Assembly (NCBI RefSeq): GCF_000204015.1
Contig: NZ_GL883078.1
Coordinates: forward strand, 410,258-444,711
DNA from: Asticcacaulis biprosthecium C19
GTDB taxonomy: Bacteria; Pseudomonadota; Alphaproteobacteria; Caulobacterales; Caulobacteraceae
Length of the DNA: 34,454 bases
Direction: 5' to 3'
Part shown: piece by piece, positions 15,267-24,416 of the stretch
How the letters are laid out: each line of letters opens with the position of its first letter
How positions within the stretch are numbered: the stretch's first letter is position 1
Notes under the pieces: model-generated
Database searches by the model: none
What the model was told of the DNA's origin: nothing
Seen by the model: the letters and a program-made list of their open reading frames with translations, nothing else
Translations under genes and position numbers: made by a program

Positions 15267-15437
15267 GGTCGTCTCCTTCGGTCGAACAAATTACCGCCCG
15301 ATGAGGCGCATCTTAGACTTGCACACCGGCGCAGCAATTCGGGGACCACACCTAAGTGACCGTCTGTGGATAAATTCGACATAAGGGGCGCGTGACGAAT
15401 CTTGCGTCATCGGGGCTTCTTGCTTATTGCAGGCGCC

Positions 15438-16058
15438 ATGGATTGCCGCCTTTACCTCATCACCCCGCCGCAAATCGCCGATGCTCAGGCCTTTGCCCGC
15501 GACCTCGAAGCCGCCCTGTCCGCCGGCGAGGTCGCCGCCCTGCAGATTCGCCTGAAGGACACGCCGCCGGATTACATCCGCGCGGTGACGCGGGTGCTGA
15601 CCCCCATTGCGCATGCCCATGGCGTCGCGGTGCTGATGAACGACCATGCCGACCTGGCGAAGGAACTCGGCCTGGACGGCGTCCATATTGGCCAGTCGGA
15701 CATAGCCTTCAAGGAGGCCCGCCGCATCCTGGGGCCTAAGGCCATGATCGGGGTCACCTGTCACAATTCGCGCCACCTGGCCATGGACGCGGCCGACGCC
15801 GGGGCCGACTATGTTGCCTTCGGCGCCTTCTATCCGACCCAAACCAAGACGGTCGAGCACATGGCGGAGCTGGAAACCCTAACCATCTGGCAGGAAAGCA
15901 TGGAGGCGCCGTGCGTCGCCATCGGTGGCATTACTGCGGATAATGCGCGGGAAGTGGCCGAAGCCGGGGCTGATTTTATCGCGGTGTCGGGTGCGGTGTG
16001 GAACCATCCCGACGGCCCGGCTGCCGGGGTAAAGGCGTTGCTGGCGGCGATAGCGTGA
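15438..16058 (+). CDS. thiE: Thiamine phosphate synthase
   Basis: 206 residues, a TIM-barrel enzyme that joins the thiazole phosphate and HMP pyrophosphate to give thiamine phosphate. Characteristic segments are LYLITPP, LQIRLKD (family QLR.K), [20 protein letters not shown] with [25 protein letters not shown] and AIGGI. ATG 15438 is the first codon that fits the family; the upstream extension starts at TTG. No THI-box riboswitch (CTGAGA-type core) is visible in the 140-base leader. Neighbours are unrelated to thiamine. Confidence 0.9.
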   Translation: MDCRLYLITPPQIADAQAFARDLEAALSAGEVAALQIRLKDTPPDYIRAVTRVLTPIAHAHGVAVLMNDHADLAKELGLDGVHIGQSDIAFKEARRILGPKAMIGVTCHNSRHLAMDAADAGADYVAFGAFYPTQTKTVEHMAELETLTIWQESMEAPCVAIGGITADNAREVAEAGADFIAVSGAVWNHPDGPAAGVKALLAAIA

Positions 16059-16724
16059 TTACTGAGCCGCCGGTTTCACGCCCTGCGGCAGTGGCCAGCC
16101 GACCGAGATTTCCGTCACCACCGGCGCGTAGGCCTTCACCCGCGTATCGTCGGATTGGACCTGAACCTCGCCCATGATGCCATCGGCGACGACGCCGTCG
16201 CCGCTGACATTGTCGAAGCGCAGCGAGATATGGCAGCCGGCCACCTCGCTGCTCAGCTTGCCACCGGTGAAGTCGCCATAGCCGCCGTAATCCCAACCGA
16301 AACCCGAGATCAGGAAGGGCTTGCCGTTTGCGGTTTCGACCTCGGCCAGGGGCGTGCCGATATGGATTCCCAGGGGTCCGGTGACGCGGCTGTCTTCGCC
16401 GCGGGCCCGAACGGTCGAGACGACCGTCTTCGCCTCGTCCCACCACACGATATCGATGCGTCGTTTGGGATCGTCGGGGTACAGGATGGCGCCCATCAAC
16501 TGCGTGCCTTCCGGTCCGCCGACATCGCCGAAAACCAGATCCTTACCGTACTCAGACTTCAGCTCGTCCGCCGTCGTCTTCGGCCCGGCGGGCGCTATGC
16601 AGTCAACCCGGTCGCCAGCGACAGCCGAAAGTGCCGATGCGCTTTCGGTCTGGGGTGACGGCTTGGGAGAGCAGGCGGCGACACACAGAAACAGCGCGGT
16701 CAGCGTGAGAGATTTACGATACAT
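16059..16724 (-). CDS. Unrecognised lipoprotein
   Basis: 221 residues. MYRKSLTLTALFLCVAAC is a lipoprotein signal with cleavage before Cys18, followed by an Asp-free SPKPSP spacer, so the protein should go to the outer membrane. Only two cysteines remain in the mature domain ('VDCIAP', 'VAGCHISL'). The body looks like a beta-rich folded domain. It converges on thiE with no spacer, its stop abutting the thiE stop. Family not recognised. Confidence 0.75.
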   Translation of the reverse strand: MYRKSLTLTALFLCVAACSPKPSPQTESASALSAVAGDRVDCIAPAGPKTTADELKSEYGKDLVFGDVGGPEGTQLMGAILYPDDPKRRIDIVWWDEAKTVVSTVRARGEDSRVTGPLGIHIGTPLAEVETANGKPFLISGFGWDYGGYGDFTGGKLSSEVAGCHISLRFDNVSGDGVVADGIMGEVQVQSDDTRVKAYAPVVTEISVGWPLPQGVKPAAQ

Positions 16725-16848
16725 TCCGGAGTCTCCATTTATCCAACCCTACCCCCGTCCCATCCCGGCGTCAAAGCGTGCTTGCCTTTGCACCTGTAAA
16801 CCGCTAGTACCCGCCGCAACAAAAATCCTTCTTTGACAAGTCGAATCC

Positions 16849-17415
16849 ATGAAAATCAACGCCAACACCATCAAGCCGGGCATGATCCTGGAATACCAGA
16901 ACGGCCTGTGGACCGTGGTCAAGACCGAGCATGTGAAGCCCGGCAAGGGTGGCGCTTTCGCTCAGGTCGAGATGAAGAACCTGGTGACCCGTACCAAGCT
17001 GAACGAGCGTTTCCGCTCCGACGACACGGTCGAGCGCGCGGTTCTGGAACAGCGTGACCATTCGTACCTGTACGAAGACGGCGACATGCTGGTGTTCATG
17101 GACCAGGCCAATTACGAACAGATCAGCCTCAGCAAGGAATGGGTCGGTGAAGACCAGGTCCGCTACCTGCATGACGGCATGGTCGTGGTCATCGAATTCC
17201 ACGACGAAAAGGCTATCGGCATGAGCCTGCCCGACACGGTCGTGCTGGAAGTCGTCGAGACCGAGCCGACCGTCAAGGGTCAGACCGCGTCGTCGTCCTA
17301 CAAGCCGGCCATCGCCTCAAACGGCATGCGCATAATGATCCCGCCCTTCATGGGCACCGGCGAACGTATCGTGGTCTCGACCGAGACCGGCGAATATATG
17401 AAGCGCGCGGACTAA
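16849..17415 (+). CDS. efp: Translation elongation factor P
   Basis: 188 residues, full length. EF-P rescues ribosomes stalled on polyproline. The modification-site loop is VKPGKGGAF with Lys33 equivalent to the E. coli modified lysine. [17 protein letters not shown] is the conserved C-terminus of domain III. It matters locally because the DUF1800 protein has a run of eight prolines. A short secreted-protein gene follows 98 bases later. Confidence 0.97.
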   Translation: MKINANTIKPGMILEYQNGLWTVVKTEHVKPGKGGAFAQVEMKNLVTRTKLNERFRSDDTVERAVLEQRDHSYLYEDGDMLVFMDQANYEQISLSKEWVGEDQVRYLHDGMVVVIEFHDEKAIGMSLPDTVVLEVVETEPTVKGQTASSSYKPAIASNGMRIMIPPFMGTGERIVVSTETGEYMKRAD

Positions 17416-17513
17416 TCACAGTTGCGGCAACTGCCATTCCGGCTTCGAGATGCCCGTGCTAAGAGAACGGCGTTTCGGAGCTGGAGGTCTGGCTCTCCTG
17501 CGGAGGCTTGACG

Positions 17514-17822
17514 ATGAAGAAAGTACTTCTGGCGTGCGGCGTTCTGGTTCTCGGCATTGGCGGACAACTGGCCATGGCCGGTGACAAGCCCAAACTCTCG
17601 GTACAAAACGGCGTCTCCCTGCCGGTTCAGGGCCAGAACGCGACTTCGTCAACTACGGCCACCATGGTGTCCGACACCAGCGTCGAGAACGACAATCCAA
17701 ACGCCAAGCGCAGTGGCAACTCCCTGACCGTCAACGGTACGACGGATGTGACGGACAGTTCCTCGACTTCGGCAGCCCGGGATGGCGTCCCCAAGACGAA
17801 AAGCAATATCAAGAACGACTGA
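17514..17822 (+). CDS. Small secreted Ser/Thr/Asn-rich protein
   Basis: 102 residues. A signal peptide (MKKVLLACGVLVLGIGG, cleavage near AMAGD) precedes a low-complexity mature part rich in Ser, Thr, Asn and Asp with no cysteines. ATG 17514 has GGAGG 7 bases upstream, a strong ribosome site, which argues for a real gene despite the lack of a known family. The in-frame TTG at 17508 is rejected as start. Confidence 0.65.
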   Translation: MKKVLLACGVLVLGIGGQLAMAGDKPKLSVQNGVSLPVQGQNATSSTTATMVSDTSVENDNPNAKRSGNSLTVNGTTDVTDSSSTSAARDGVPKTKSNIKND

Positions 17823-17873
17823 GCGGCGTAACCGTTCACCTCACATTGTAAATCTCTCTTCGCAAGGTCCACC

Positions 17874-18674
17874 ATGGTCACGGTACTGCAATCTTCTCTC
17901 ATCCAGGTCATGGTCAGCGCCGTGCGCAAGGGCTGCAAAGGTGTCGCCCGCGATTTTGGCGAGGTGACCGAGCTTCAGGTCTCCAAGAAGGGGCCTGGCG
18001 ACTTTGTCACCGCCGCCGACAAGCGCGTCGAAGCCGCCCTGCTGGAAGAACTGACCCGGGTGCGTCCGGGTTACGGCTTTCTGGGCGAAGAGACCGGTGA
18101 AACCATCGGCACCGACAAGACTCACCGCTGGATTGTCGATCCTATCGACGGCACCACCAACTTTGTGCATGGCATTCCGCACTTTGCCTGCACGGTAGCG
18201 CTGGAACGCGACGGCGAGATCGTCGCCGGCGTTACCTTCAATCCGGTGACGAACGACCTGTACTGGGCCGAAAAGGGCAAGGGCGCCTATCATAATGATC
18301 GTCGGTTGCGGGTGTCGGGCCGAAAGAACCTGGATGAGTCTTTGATCGGTACCGGCGTGCCGTTTATCGGCAAGCCCGGCCACGCTCAGGCGCTGAAAGA
18401 CCTGCACCAAATCATGCAGCGCACGGTCGGCATCCGCCGCAACGGCGCCTGTTCGCTGGACCTGTGCTATGTGGCGGCCGGTCAGTTCGACGGATTCTGG
18501 GAACGCGGCATCAAGCCGTGGGACATGGCGGCGGGCCTGCTGATGGTCACCGAAGCTGGCGGCAAGTTCAGCTCGATCGACAGTGATGCATCGCCGCTGA
18601 TCAGTGGTGAACTGGTCTGTTCCAATACCGAGTTGCATCCGCAGTTGATCGAAAAGCTGAAACTGGCGAAGTAA
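17874..18674 (+). CDS. suhB: Inositol-1-monophosphatase (SuhB)
   Basis: 266 residues of the inositol monophosphatase family. Metal-site motifs are DFVTAAD (about 43-49), GEET, DPIDGTTNFVHG (about 89-100) and KPWDMAAG. DPIDGTTNFVHGIPHFACTV is typical of SuhB, as opposed to the HisN form at 10170. SuhB dephosphorylates inositol-1-phosphate; in E. coli it also acts with the rRNA antitermination complex. The window thus holds two paralogous phosphatases. Confidence 0.92.
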   Translation: MVTVLQSSLIQVMVSAVRKGCKGVARDFGEVTELQVSKKGPGDFVTAADKRVEAALLEELTRVRPGYGFLGEETGETIGTDKTHRWIVDPIDGTTNFVHGIPHFACTVALERDGEIVAGVTFNPVTNDLYWAEKGKGAYHNDRRLRVSGRKNLDESLIGTGVPFIGKPGHAQALKDLHQIMQRTVGIRRNGACSLDLCYVAAGQFDGFWERGIKPWDMAAGLLMVTEAGGKFSSIDSDASPLISGELVCSNTELHPQLIEKLKLAK

Positions 18675-18802
18675 GACGTACGTGCTCTCCGGCTTTGCCG
18701 GCAGGTGCCAGGGGGAGAGGACGAGAACCGAGCGAAGCGTGGGCGATCGGGAGATGACGTTCAACTCTTTCAGTTTCTGGCCGAACCAACCCCTCACCCC
18801 TA

Positions 18803-18828
18803 CCCTCTCCCCTCAAGTGGGGAGAGGG
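18803..18828. terminator. Hairpin in the suhB downstream region
   Basis: CCCTCTCCCC (18803-18812) and GGGGAGAGGG (18819-18828) form a perfect 10 bp stem with loop TCAAGT. No T-run follows. Similar CTCTCCCC hairpins occur at 24384-24407 and near 138-157, so it may be a dispersed element doubling as a terminator. Confidence 0.45.
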
Positions 18829-18880
18829 AGTATCGACAGTGCTCACCATCTTCCATCAACACTCGGCCTGAATTATTATC

Positions 18881-18901
18881 TTACAAATCAGTCTTTTGTA
18901 A
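18881..18901. promoter_or_regulatory. Palindromic operator upstream of the SMP-30 gene
   Basis: TTACAAA-TCAGTCT-TTTGTAA is a perfect 7-7-7 inverted repeat, 75 bases before the ATG of the gluconolactonase-like gene and 14 bases upstream of a TTGACA. It is a probable binding site of a dimeric regulator that is not encoded in the window. Confidence 0.6.
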
Positions 18902-18976
18902 AATTCACGCCGTGCTTGACAGGTGGGCGGTTTTACGTGCCTCCTTCGCGAAAAAGACGTTGAGGAGATAACGCAA

Positions 18977-19927
18977 ATGACTGGGATGATCACACGCCGT
19001 AGCGCGCTCACCGCAGGTCTCAGCCTGGCCGCCATGCCGTCCCTGGTTAGGGCCGGGGAAACGCCGAAGGCCATCAGCCCGCCGGGCTCGATCCTGGGCG
19101 AAGGCCCGCTGTGGTCCGAGCGTGACAACACACTCTACTGGGTCGACATCCGCGGCAAGAAGCTGCACGCCTATGGTCTGGGCGACGGCGCGCTGAAGCA
19201 TTGGGACATGCCCGACCTGATCGACTGGGTCGTGCTGCGCAAGTCCGGCGGGTTTCTGTGCGCCATACTGCGCACAGTCCATGCCTTGACCCTGGAGCCG
19301 TTCAGCCTGACGCCGCTGTTCGAGATCGAACCGGAAAACAAGGATAACCGGCTTAACGACGGCAAGGTTGACCCACACGGCCGGCTGTGGACCGGCACCA
19401 TGCATATGCCGTTCAACCAGAAGACGGCGGCGCTGTACCGGATCGATCCGGACCTCAGCGTGCATAAGGTCGACAGCCCCTATCTGTGCACCAATGGGCC
19501 GGGCTTCAACCGCGACGGCACGCGCATGTACCACAACGAAACCTCGGAGGGCATCGTCTACGCTTTCGACGTGGCGGCCGATGGAGCGCTGTCGAACAAG
19601 CGGGTGTTTTACACCTTCCCCAAAGGTGTAGGTCTGCCGGACGGGGTGACGGTCGACGCCCAGGACGGCATCTGGGTATCGCATTACAACGGCGGCCGGG
19701 TGACGCGGTTCAAGCCGGACGGCACGATCGATTTCGAGATCAAGGTGCCGGCGAAACAGTCGACCAGCATGACCTTTGCCGGTCCGAACCTCGACCGCAT
19801 GTTCGTGACGACCGCCGCCCAGCCGCCGGTCGATGCCGACGATCCGCAGGCGGGGACGCTGTTCGAGATCCCGAAGGCCAGCCTGCGCGGCCATACCGGC
19901 CTTCCGACCACGATGTTCGCGGGTTAG
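18977..19927 (+). CDS. SMP-30/gluconolactonase family protein, Tat-exported
   Basis: 316 residues of the six-bladed beta-propeller SMP-30/regucalcin family, which often opens sugar lactones. Metal-site residues are Glu in GEGPLW, Asn in NRLNDGKVDP, Asn in CTNGPGFN and Asp in GLPDGVTVD. The N-terminus ITRRSALTAGLSLAAM is a twin-arginine signal, so the enzyme should act in the periplasm. ATG 18977 is chosen because GAGGAG lies upstream; the longer frame from 18923 would bury the signal. A palindromic operator lies 75 bases upstream, so sugar-dependent control is plausible. The lactone substrate is unknown. Confidence 0.87.
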   Translation: MTGMITRRSALTAGLSLAAMPSLVRAGETPKAISPPGSILGEGPLWSERDNTLYWVDIRGKKLHAYGLGDGALKHWDMPDLIDWVVLRKSGGFLCAILRTVHALTLEPFSLTPLFEIEPENKDNRLNDGKVDPHGRLWTGTMHMPFNQKTAALYRIDPDLSVHKVDSPYLCTNGPGFNRDGTRMYHNETSEGIVYAFDVAADGALSNKRVFYTFPKGVGLPDGVTVDAQDGIWVSHYNGGRVTRFKPDGTIDFEIKVPAKQSTSMTFAGPNLDRMFVTTAAQPPVDADDPQAGTLFEIPKASLRGHTGLPTTMFAG

Positions 19928-19935
19928 GTTTCAAC

Positions 19936-19975
19936 CTTCGCGTCTTTGCGTCTTCGCGTCTTCGCGTCTTCGCGT
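19936..19975. repeat. Five tandem CTTCGCGT octamers
   Basis: Units at 19936, 19944 (CTTTGCGT), 19952, 19960 and 19968, four identical and one with a single change. The last two units form the left arm of a larger inverted repeat. Confidence 0.8.
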
Positions 19976-20045
19976 GAGATACTTTTTGTGGCGCCTCCGC
20001 CTCATCAACTTCGGAAGACAAGAGGTTTCACGCGAAGACGCGAAG
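19960..20045. repeat. Inverted repeat with CTTCGCGT arms
   Basis: CTTCGCGTCTTCGCGTGA (19960-19977) pairs exactly with TCACGCGAAGACGCGAAG (20028-20045), enclosing 50 bases. It lies between the convergent SMP-30 and ankyrin genes and could act as a terminator for both. Confidence 0.75.
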
Positions 20046-20064
20046 GAAATACGGCCATATTGGT

Positions 20065-20745
20065 TCAGATGTCGATTCCGACCGACGCTGCTACCTCGCG
20101 CGCCGACTGCCCCTGGCCATCGCAGGCGTCCGGGTTGGCTCCCGCCGCCAGCAACAGGCGGATAATCTCCGCCTGCTCCCGTTTCGCCGTAGGCGTGCCG
20201 CTGCCACCGCGGCCGGTCGTGCGCAAGGCCAGGTGCAGGGGCGCGGAACCATTGCCGTTCTTCAGATTCGGATCGGCGCTACCCGCCAGCAGCGCCTCGA
20301 CGGCGGCGGAGCCACGTGTCCTGACCGCACGATGCAGCGGCGCCACGCCCGACATGTCGATGGCATTGGGATCGGCCCCGGCCTTTAGCAACACATTGAT
20401 CGTTTCGGCCTGGGCGCCGGGCAGGACGCGGTTGGTATCGGCGGCATAGTGCAGCGGTTGGGCGCCCCGACGGTTGCGGACGGATATATCCGCGCCATGG
20501 CTCAGCAGGTCCTCGGCCATGCGCCGGCGAAATCCGGCCGCCGCCATATGCAGTAAGGTGTCGCCAGCATAGAGATAGTGGGCAATGTCGGTCAGGAATG
20601 AGGCTTCCGCCGCCTTGCCACGCGGATCTTCCACCGATGCGGTCTTTACCAGGTGGGGGCCGGCGTCGAGCAGGCGAACCAGGCTGGCGCGATCATCGGC
20701 AACGATCGCACGCACCGCCGAGGTAAAATCCGGACCGTCGATCAT
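20065..20745 (-). CDS. Ankyrin-repeat protein
   Basis: 226 residues with about four ankyrin units: GDTLLHMAAAGF...LLSHGADISV; GAQPLHYAADTN...LLKAGADPNA; GVAPLHRAVRTR...LLAGSADPNL; SAPLHLALRTTG...LLLAAGANPDA. It has no signal peptide, so it is a cytoplasmic protein-binding module. Its ribosome site AGGAGG overlaps the stop codon of the ABC exporter gene just upstream (12-base gap), so the two are co-transcribed and probably coupled. Partner unknown. Confidence 0.85.
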   Translation of the reverse strand: MIDGPDFTSAVRAIVADDRASLVRLLDAGPHLVKTASVEDPRGKAAEASFLTDIAHYLYAGDTLLHMAAAGFRRRMAEDLLSHGADISVRNRRGAQPLHYAADTNRVLPGAQAETINVLLKAGADPNAIDMSGVAPLHRAVRTRGSAAVEALLAGSADPNLKNGNGSAPLHLALRTTGRGGSGTPTAKREQAEIIRLLLAAGANPDACDGQGQSAREVAASVGIDI

Positions 20746-20757
20746 GGCCGCCGCCTC

Positions 20758-22595
20758 CTATCCTCCGAATTGCAAGGCCGCCAGCCGGGCATACAGACCG
20801 TCGCGCGCCACCAGTTCCTCGTGCGTGCCGCTGTCGACCACGCGACCATGCTCCATCACCACGATACGGTCGGCCTTCAGCACCGTCGCCAAGCGGTGGG
20901 CGATCACCAATGTGGTGCGTTCGGCCATGGCTTCGTTGAGCGCTGCCTGGACCAGGCGTTCGTTTTCCGCGTCCAAGGCCGAGGTCGCTTCGTCCAGCAG
21001 CAGGACCGGGGCGTCGCGCACCAGAGCGCGGGCGATGCTTAGGCGCTGTTTCTGGCCACCCGACAGCGAGCGGGCGCGTTCGCCCAGCGGATGATCGAAA
21101 CCTTCCGGCAGGGCCTCGATAAAGCCGAGGGCCTGGGCTTTCGTCGCGGCGGCGCGGATGTCGTCGTCGCTGGCGCCTTCGCGGCCAAAGCGAATATTGT
21201 CGGCCGGCGAACCCGAAAACAGCGCCGTATCCTGAGCCACCAGCGCCATGCGTTCGCGCACCGCCTTGGGGTCGGCGCGGCGGATATCGACACCGTCCAG
21301 GGCGATCGTGCCGGTCTCGAACTCGTAGTAGCGCAGCAGCAGCTTGAACACGGTCGACTTACCCGCCCCGAAGGTCCGACCAAGGCGACGGTCTCGCCCG
21401 GTTTGATATGCAGGCTGAAGCCGTCCAGCACAGGGGTCTCGGGCCGCGACGGATAGGCGAAGTTGACGCTGTCGAACAGGATCTCGCCCCTCGCCGGCAC
21501 CGGCAGGGCGACGGCGTCTTTTGGCGCCTGGATATTGGGCTCCGAGCGCAGCAGTTCATCGATGCGCAGCATGGCACCGGCAGCCTTTTGGACATCGGCC
21601 CAGGTTTCGTTGAGATTGGCCACCGAACCGGCGGTGAAGATGGCCAGCATGACGAACTGGATCAGAACGCCGTTCGACATACGGCCATGCAGGACATCCT
21701 GCGCCCCCAACCAAAGCACAACCGACGTGCCGCCGAAGACCAGCGAAATCACCATGGCGGTCATGGTGGCGCGGGTCACGATACGCGACACCGACTTGGT
21801 GTAGGCGGCCTCGACGCCCTCATTGAAACGGTTCTGGGTGAAGCGTTCGCGCACAAAGGCCTGGACGGTTTCCAGCGCATCCAGCGATTCGCCGGCAAAA
21901 CCGACGGCGCGGGCAAACATGTCCTGGGTTTCGCGCGTTACCTTGCCGACGTGGCGGCCAAAGGTGATCAGCGGCACGAGGATGAAGGGGAAAAGTCCCA
22001 TCACCATCAGGGTCAGCTTCGGCGACACCACCATCATCAGGGCCAGACCGATGACGAAGCTGAGCAGGTTACGCAGGGCGATCGAGATCGAGGCCGCCAC
22101 CAAGGTTTCGATGATCTGAATGTCGGCGGTCAGGCGCGAGATGACCTCGCCGGTGCGCATCTTGAGAAAGAAACCTGGGTCGAGCTTCAGGATATGGCCG
22201 AAGACGTCTTCGCGCAGGTCGGCGACAATGCGTTCGCCCATGCGGGTGATAAAGAAGTAGCGCAGTGCCGTTGCCAGCGCCATGACGAGGGCGACCGCGC
22301 CCAGGACGACGAACCATTTGTTCAGTTCGGCAACCTGACCCGAGCCAAATCCCTTGTCGATCAGTTCCCGCGCGATAAAAGTCATCACCGGCAAGGTGGC
22401 CGAGGAAATGGCCAGGAACAACAGCATGAACAGGCCATTGACCCGTTGCCGCCACAGATACGGCCCCAGGCGCATCAGCGGGCGCAGGTCGCGGGTCTTG
22501 GCGCGCCGGGCCGCGGTGGCGCGCATATCGCCGATAAGCTCGGCGCCGGCGCCGGGACGGTCGGTGTTTTCGATCTGGGGGGAGGAGTCAGCCAT
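20758..22595 (-). pseudogene. ABC exporter (MsbA-type half transporter), frameshifted in Walker A
   Basis: A fused transmembrane plus ATPase exporter of about 610 residues if intact. The membrane domain (MRLGPYLWRQRVNGLFMLLF to about residue 330) and the start of the ATPase domain read from 22595 in one frame up to VALVGPSG. The rest ([53 protein letters not shown]) reads in another frame. The break lies in the cytosine run at 21365-21369: one extra base would restore GPSGAGKST. All other motifs are intact and the second frame is undamaged, so either a recent inactivating deletion or a sequencing error is likely. ATG 22595 is the preferred start; 22631 is an alternative. Confidence 0.85.
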
Positions 22596-22711
22596 GGCCC
22601 CGGCTTTAAACAGTAATGGCTTGCGCTGCAACGCGTCATCATGTATGTCGCGCGACCATTCAATTATTCGGCGTCCGCGCTTATGCTGGCTGGACGTGAA
22701 GGAACACGACG

Positions 22712-22936
22712 ATGAAAAAAGAAGGCCACCCCGATTACCACTGGATCACGGTTACCATGACTGATGGTTCGACCTACCGGACGCGCTCGACCTACGGCAA
22801 GCCTGAGGCCGTGCTGAACCTCGACATCGACCCGCGCACGCACCCGGCCTGGACCGGTGGTACCGGCACCCTGCTCGACCGCGGTGGCCGCGTCTCGCGT
22901 TTCAACAACAAGTTCGGCGGCTTCCTCAAGAAATAA
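22712..22936 (+). CDS. rpmE: Ribosomal protein bL31
   Basis: 74 residues, full length. [28 protein letters not shown] and [14 protein letters not shown] are the conserved blocks. It lacks cysteines, so it is the zinc-free form, as usual in alphaproteobacteria. The ATG has AAGGA upstream. It is divergent from the ABC exporter gene. A terminator follows 24 bases past the stop. Confidence 0.96.
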   Translation: MKKEGHPDYHWITVTMTDGSTYRTRSTYGKPEAVLNLDIDPRTHPAWTGGTGTLLDRGGRVSRFNNKFGGFLKK

Positions 22937-22960
22937 GCAGCCACTTGGCATCAAGTTTGA

Positions 22961-22994
22961 AAATCCGGTTCAGGCCCGCCTGGACCGGATTTTT
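22961..22994 (+). terminator. Terminator after rpmE
   Basis: AAATCCGGTTCAGG (22961-22974) pairs with CCTGGACCGGATTT (22979-22992) with one G-U pair. The 3' arm runs into TTTTT. Confidence 0.88.
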
Positions 22995-23040
22995 GTTGCG
23001 CGAAAGCTGTGCTAAGACTGCAACGAGTGAGGGAGGGGGA

Positions 23041-23457
23041 ATGATGAGTCTGGCAGCCTTGAGTCTCGGTCTTGTACTGGCCAGTTCGGGTTTTCGCGTC
23101 GATACGCTGGTTCCCGATGAAGGCTATGTCGGCGGTTGCTTCATCGGTTTGCAGCGCGCCGACTCATGGTTCGACGATGGCTATATCTTTGTAGACGATA
23201 CGCTTAGCCAGGGTGATATCCGCATCGACGGGGGCTATGTCCGGCTGAGTCTGTTTGCCGGTGATAACGGTGACAGCGACATTCACCGCTTCTTCCACAG
23301 CGACGACCGCCAGACCGTGGTGGAGGAAAACCTGAAGGTCACCAACAGTTCGACCGATACGGATGGCTGGGTCACTGAGGTGGTGACGGGAAGGCTGACC
23401 GTGACCCATAAAGGCCGGACTATGACTTTGAGGGTTAAAGGCAGCCGCAGTTGCTGA
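23041..23457 (+). CDS. Small secreted two-cysteine family, member 1
   Basis: 138 residues. A short hydrophobic signal (MMSLAALSLGLVLASSG) precedes a body with the pattern VDTLVPDEG...GGCFIGLQR, GYIFVDD, then VTGRLTVTHKGRTMTLRVKG and a terminal SRSC. The layout matches the three genes at 24890-26312: a Cys after the (G)EG motif, a central strand pair, a G.L.(I/V).(Y/H).G hairpin and a Cys near the C-terminus. GAGGGAGGGGGA precedes the ATG. It is the most divergent member. Function unknown. Confidence 0.65.
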   Translation: MMSLAALSLGLVLASSGFRVDTLVPDEGYVGGCFIGLQRADSWFDDGYIFVDDTLSQGDIRIDGGYVRLSLFAGDNGDSDIHRFFHSDDRQTVVEENLKVTNSSTDTDGWVTEVVTGRLTVTHKGRTMTLRVKGSRSC

Positions 23458-23485
23458 GCCGGCAGCTAGGGGCTAAGACGGTTTT

Positions 23486-24379
23486 ATGCGCACATTGCAC
23501 ACGCCTTACGACGGCTCATCGAAGCTGTTCACCATCGGTTTGAAGCCGCTCGACCCGGCCGAGTGGATCGATGTTGATCAGCATCTGTGCGGTCATCTTG
23601 ACGAAAAAGACAGGGTGCTGGCTCGGCACCCCGACGAGGTGCTTGCCGTCGAGCCCGGTACCGAAGACGCCCAGGCCGAGGTTCTGGAGTTGTTGATTCC
23701 GCATCTGCTGGAACGCTATCCGGGCCAGTACCGGCTGGATGGGACTGCGGTCGCGCTGCCGCAAGCTTTCCGACGGGTGCGGCTGGACGATTTCGTGCCG
23801 CCGTTGTTGACCGCATCGCAGTTGGTCCAGGATGATCTGGTCATCATGCGCAAGGGCGAGGACGGCTGGCGGTTGGCGGCAGGGTGTCTGTGTTTTCCGT
23901 CGTCGTGGCGGCTGCGCGACAAGTTCGGCAAGCCGATGCATCAGGTGCATGGCCCGGTTCCAGGCTTTGGCGAAGGGTCGCGTAATAACGACCTGATCAA
24001 CCGGATGTTCGATAATCTGCAGGTGCCAGTCGTGCGGTGGAACTGGTCTCTGTACGGCGATGACGTGCTGTATCATCCAGAGCCCGGCAACCAGGTCAAG
24101 CGGTTCGGCGACGGGAATATTGCGGACAGGGTGTTTTTCCGGCTGGAGCGCCAGACCCTGCGCAAGCTGCCACGGTCGGGAGATATCCTGTTTACGATCC
24201 GGATCATGATTGATCCGATGGAGGCGATGGAATCGCACCTGGAAGGCCCGCAACTGGCCCGGGCTTTGATCGAGCAGTTGGAGGCACTGACGCCGGAGCA
24301 GTTGGACTACAAGGGGTATACGGCGGAGCGGCAGAGACTGATCGACCGGCTGGAGCGAATTGCGGCGCCGGTGGTGTAA
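23486..24379 (+). CDS. DUF3445 / HODM alpha-subunit-like protein
   Basis: 297 residues matching DUF3445, the family of the haem-dependent oxidative N-demethylase alpha subunit. Recognisable parts are CLCFPSSWRLRDKFGKPMHQ, HGPVPGF, RMFDNLQV, VVRWNWSLYGDDVLYHP and RVFFRLERQTLRKLPRSGDI with LFTIRI. If it acts like HODM it would use haem to demethylate a methylamine, but the partner reductase subunits are not in the window. It starts 28 bases after secreted family member 1. Confidence 0.83.
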   Translation: MRTLHTPYDGSSKLFTIGLKPLDPAEWIDVDQHLCGHLDEKDRVLARHPDEVLAVEPGTEDAQAEVLELLIPHLLERYPGQYRLDGTAVALPQAFRRVRLDDFVPPLLTASQLVQDDLVIMRKGEDGWRLAAGCLCFPSSWRLRDKFGKPMHQVHGPVPGFGEGSRNNDLINRMFDNLQVPVVRWNWSLYGDDVLYHPEPGNQVKRFGDGNIADRVFFRLERQTLRKLPRSGDILFTIRIMIDPMEAMESHLEGPQLARALIEQLEALTPEQLDYKGYTAERQRLIDRLERIAAPVV

Positions 24380-24383
24380 ATTA

Positions 24384-24416
24384 CCTCTCCCAGGAGGCGG
24401 GGAGAGGGGTTTCTTT
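24384..24416. terminator. Hairpin between convergent genes
   Basis: CCTCTCCC (24384-24391) pairs with GGGAGAGG (24400-24407), followed by GGTTTCTTTC. It lies between the DUF3445 stop and the cupin stop. Confidence 0.55.

Larger units (their letters stand above)
18675..18976. other. Intergenic region with terminator and operator
   Basis: 302 bases without a gene. The right half has a hairpin (18803-18828), then an AT-rich stretch with a perfect TTACAAA-N7-TTTGTAA palindrome (18881-18901) and TTGACA at 18916-18921, which may be the -35 box for the SMP-30 gene. The short frames here are not protein-like. Confidence 0.6.

Noticed and set aside
15297-15437. Possible TPP riboswitch before thiE
   Set aside because: The conserved THI-box core is not seen, and the leader has no matching stems.
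18905-19894. 329-codon minus-strand frame over the SMP-30 gene
   Set aside because: Shadow frame with Arg/Gln/His-rich low-quality product.
21408-22616. 402-codon plus-strand frame over the ABC exporter
   Set aside because: Antisense shadow. The sense strand carries conserved exporter motifs.
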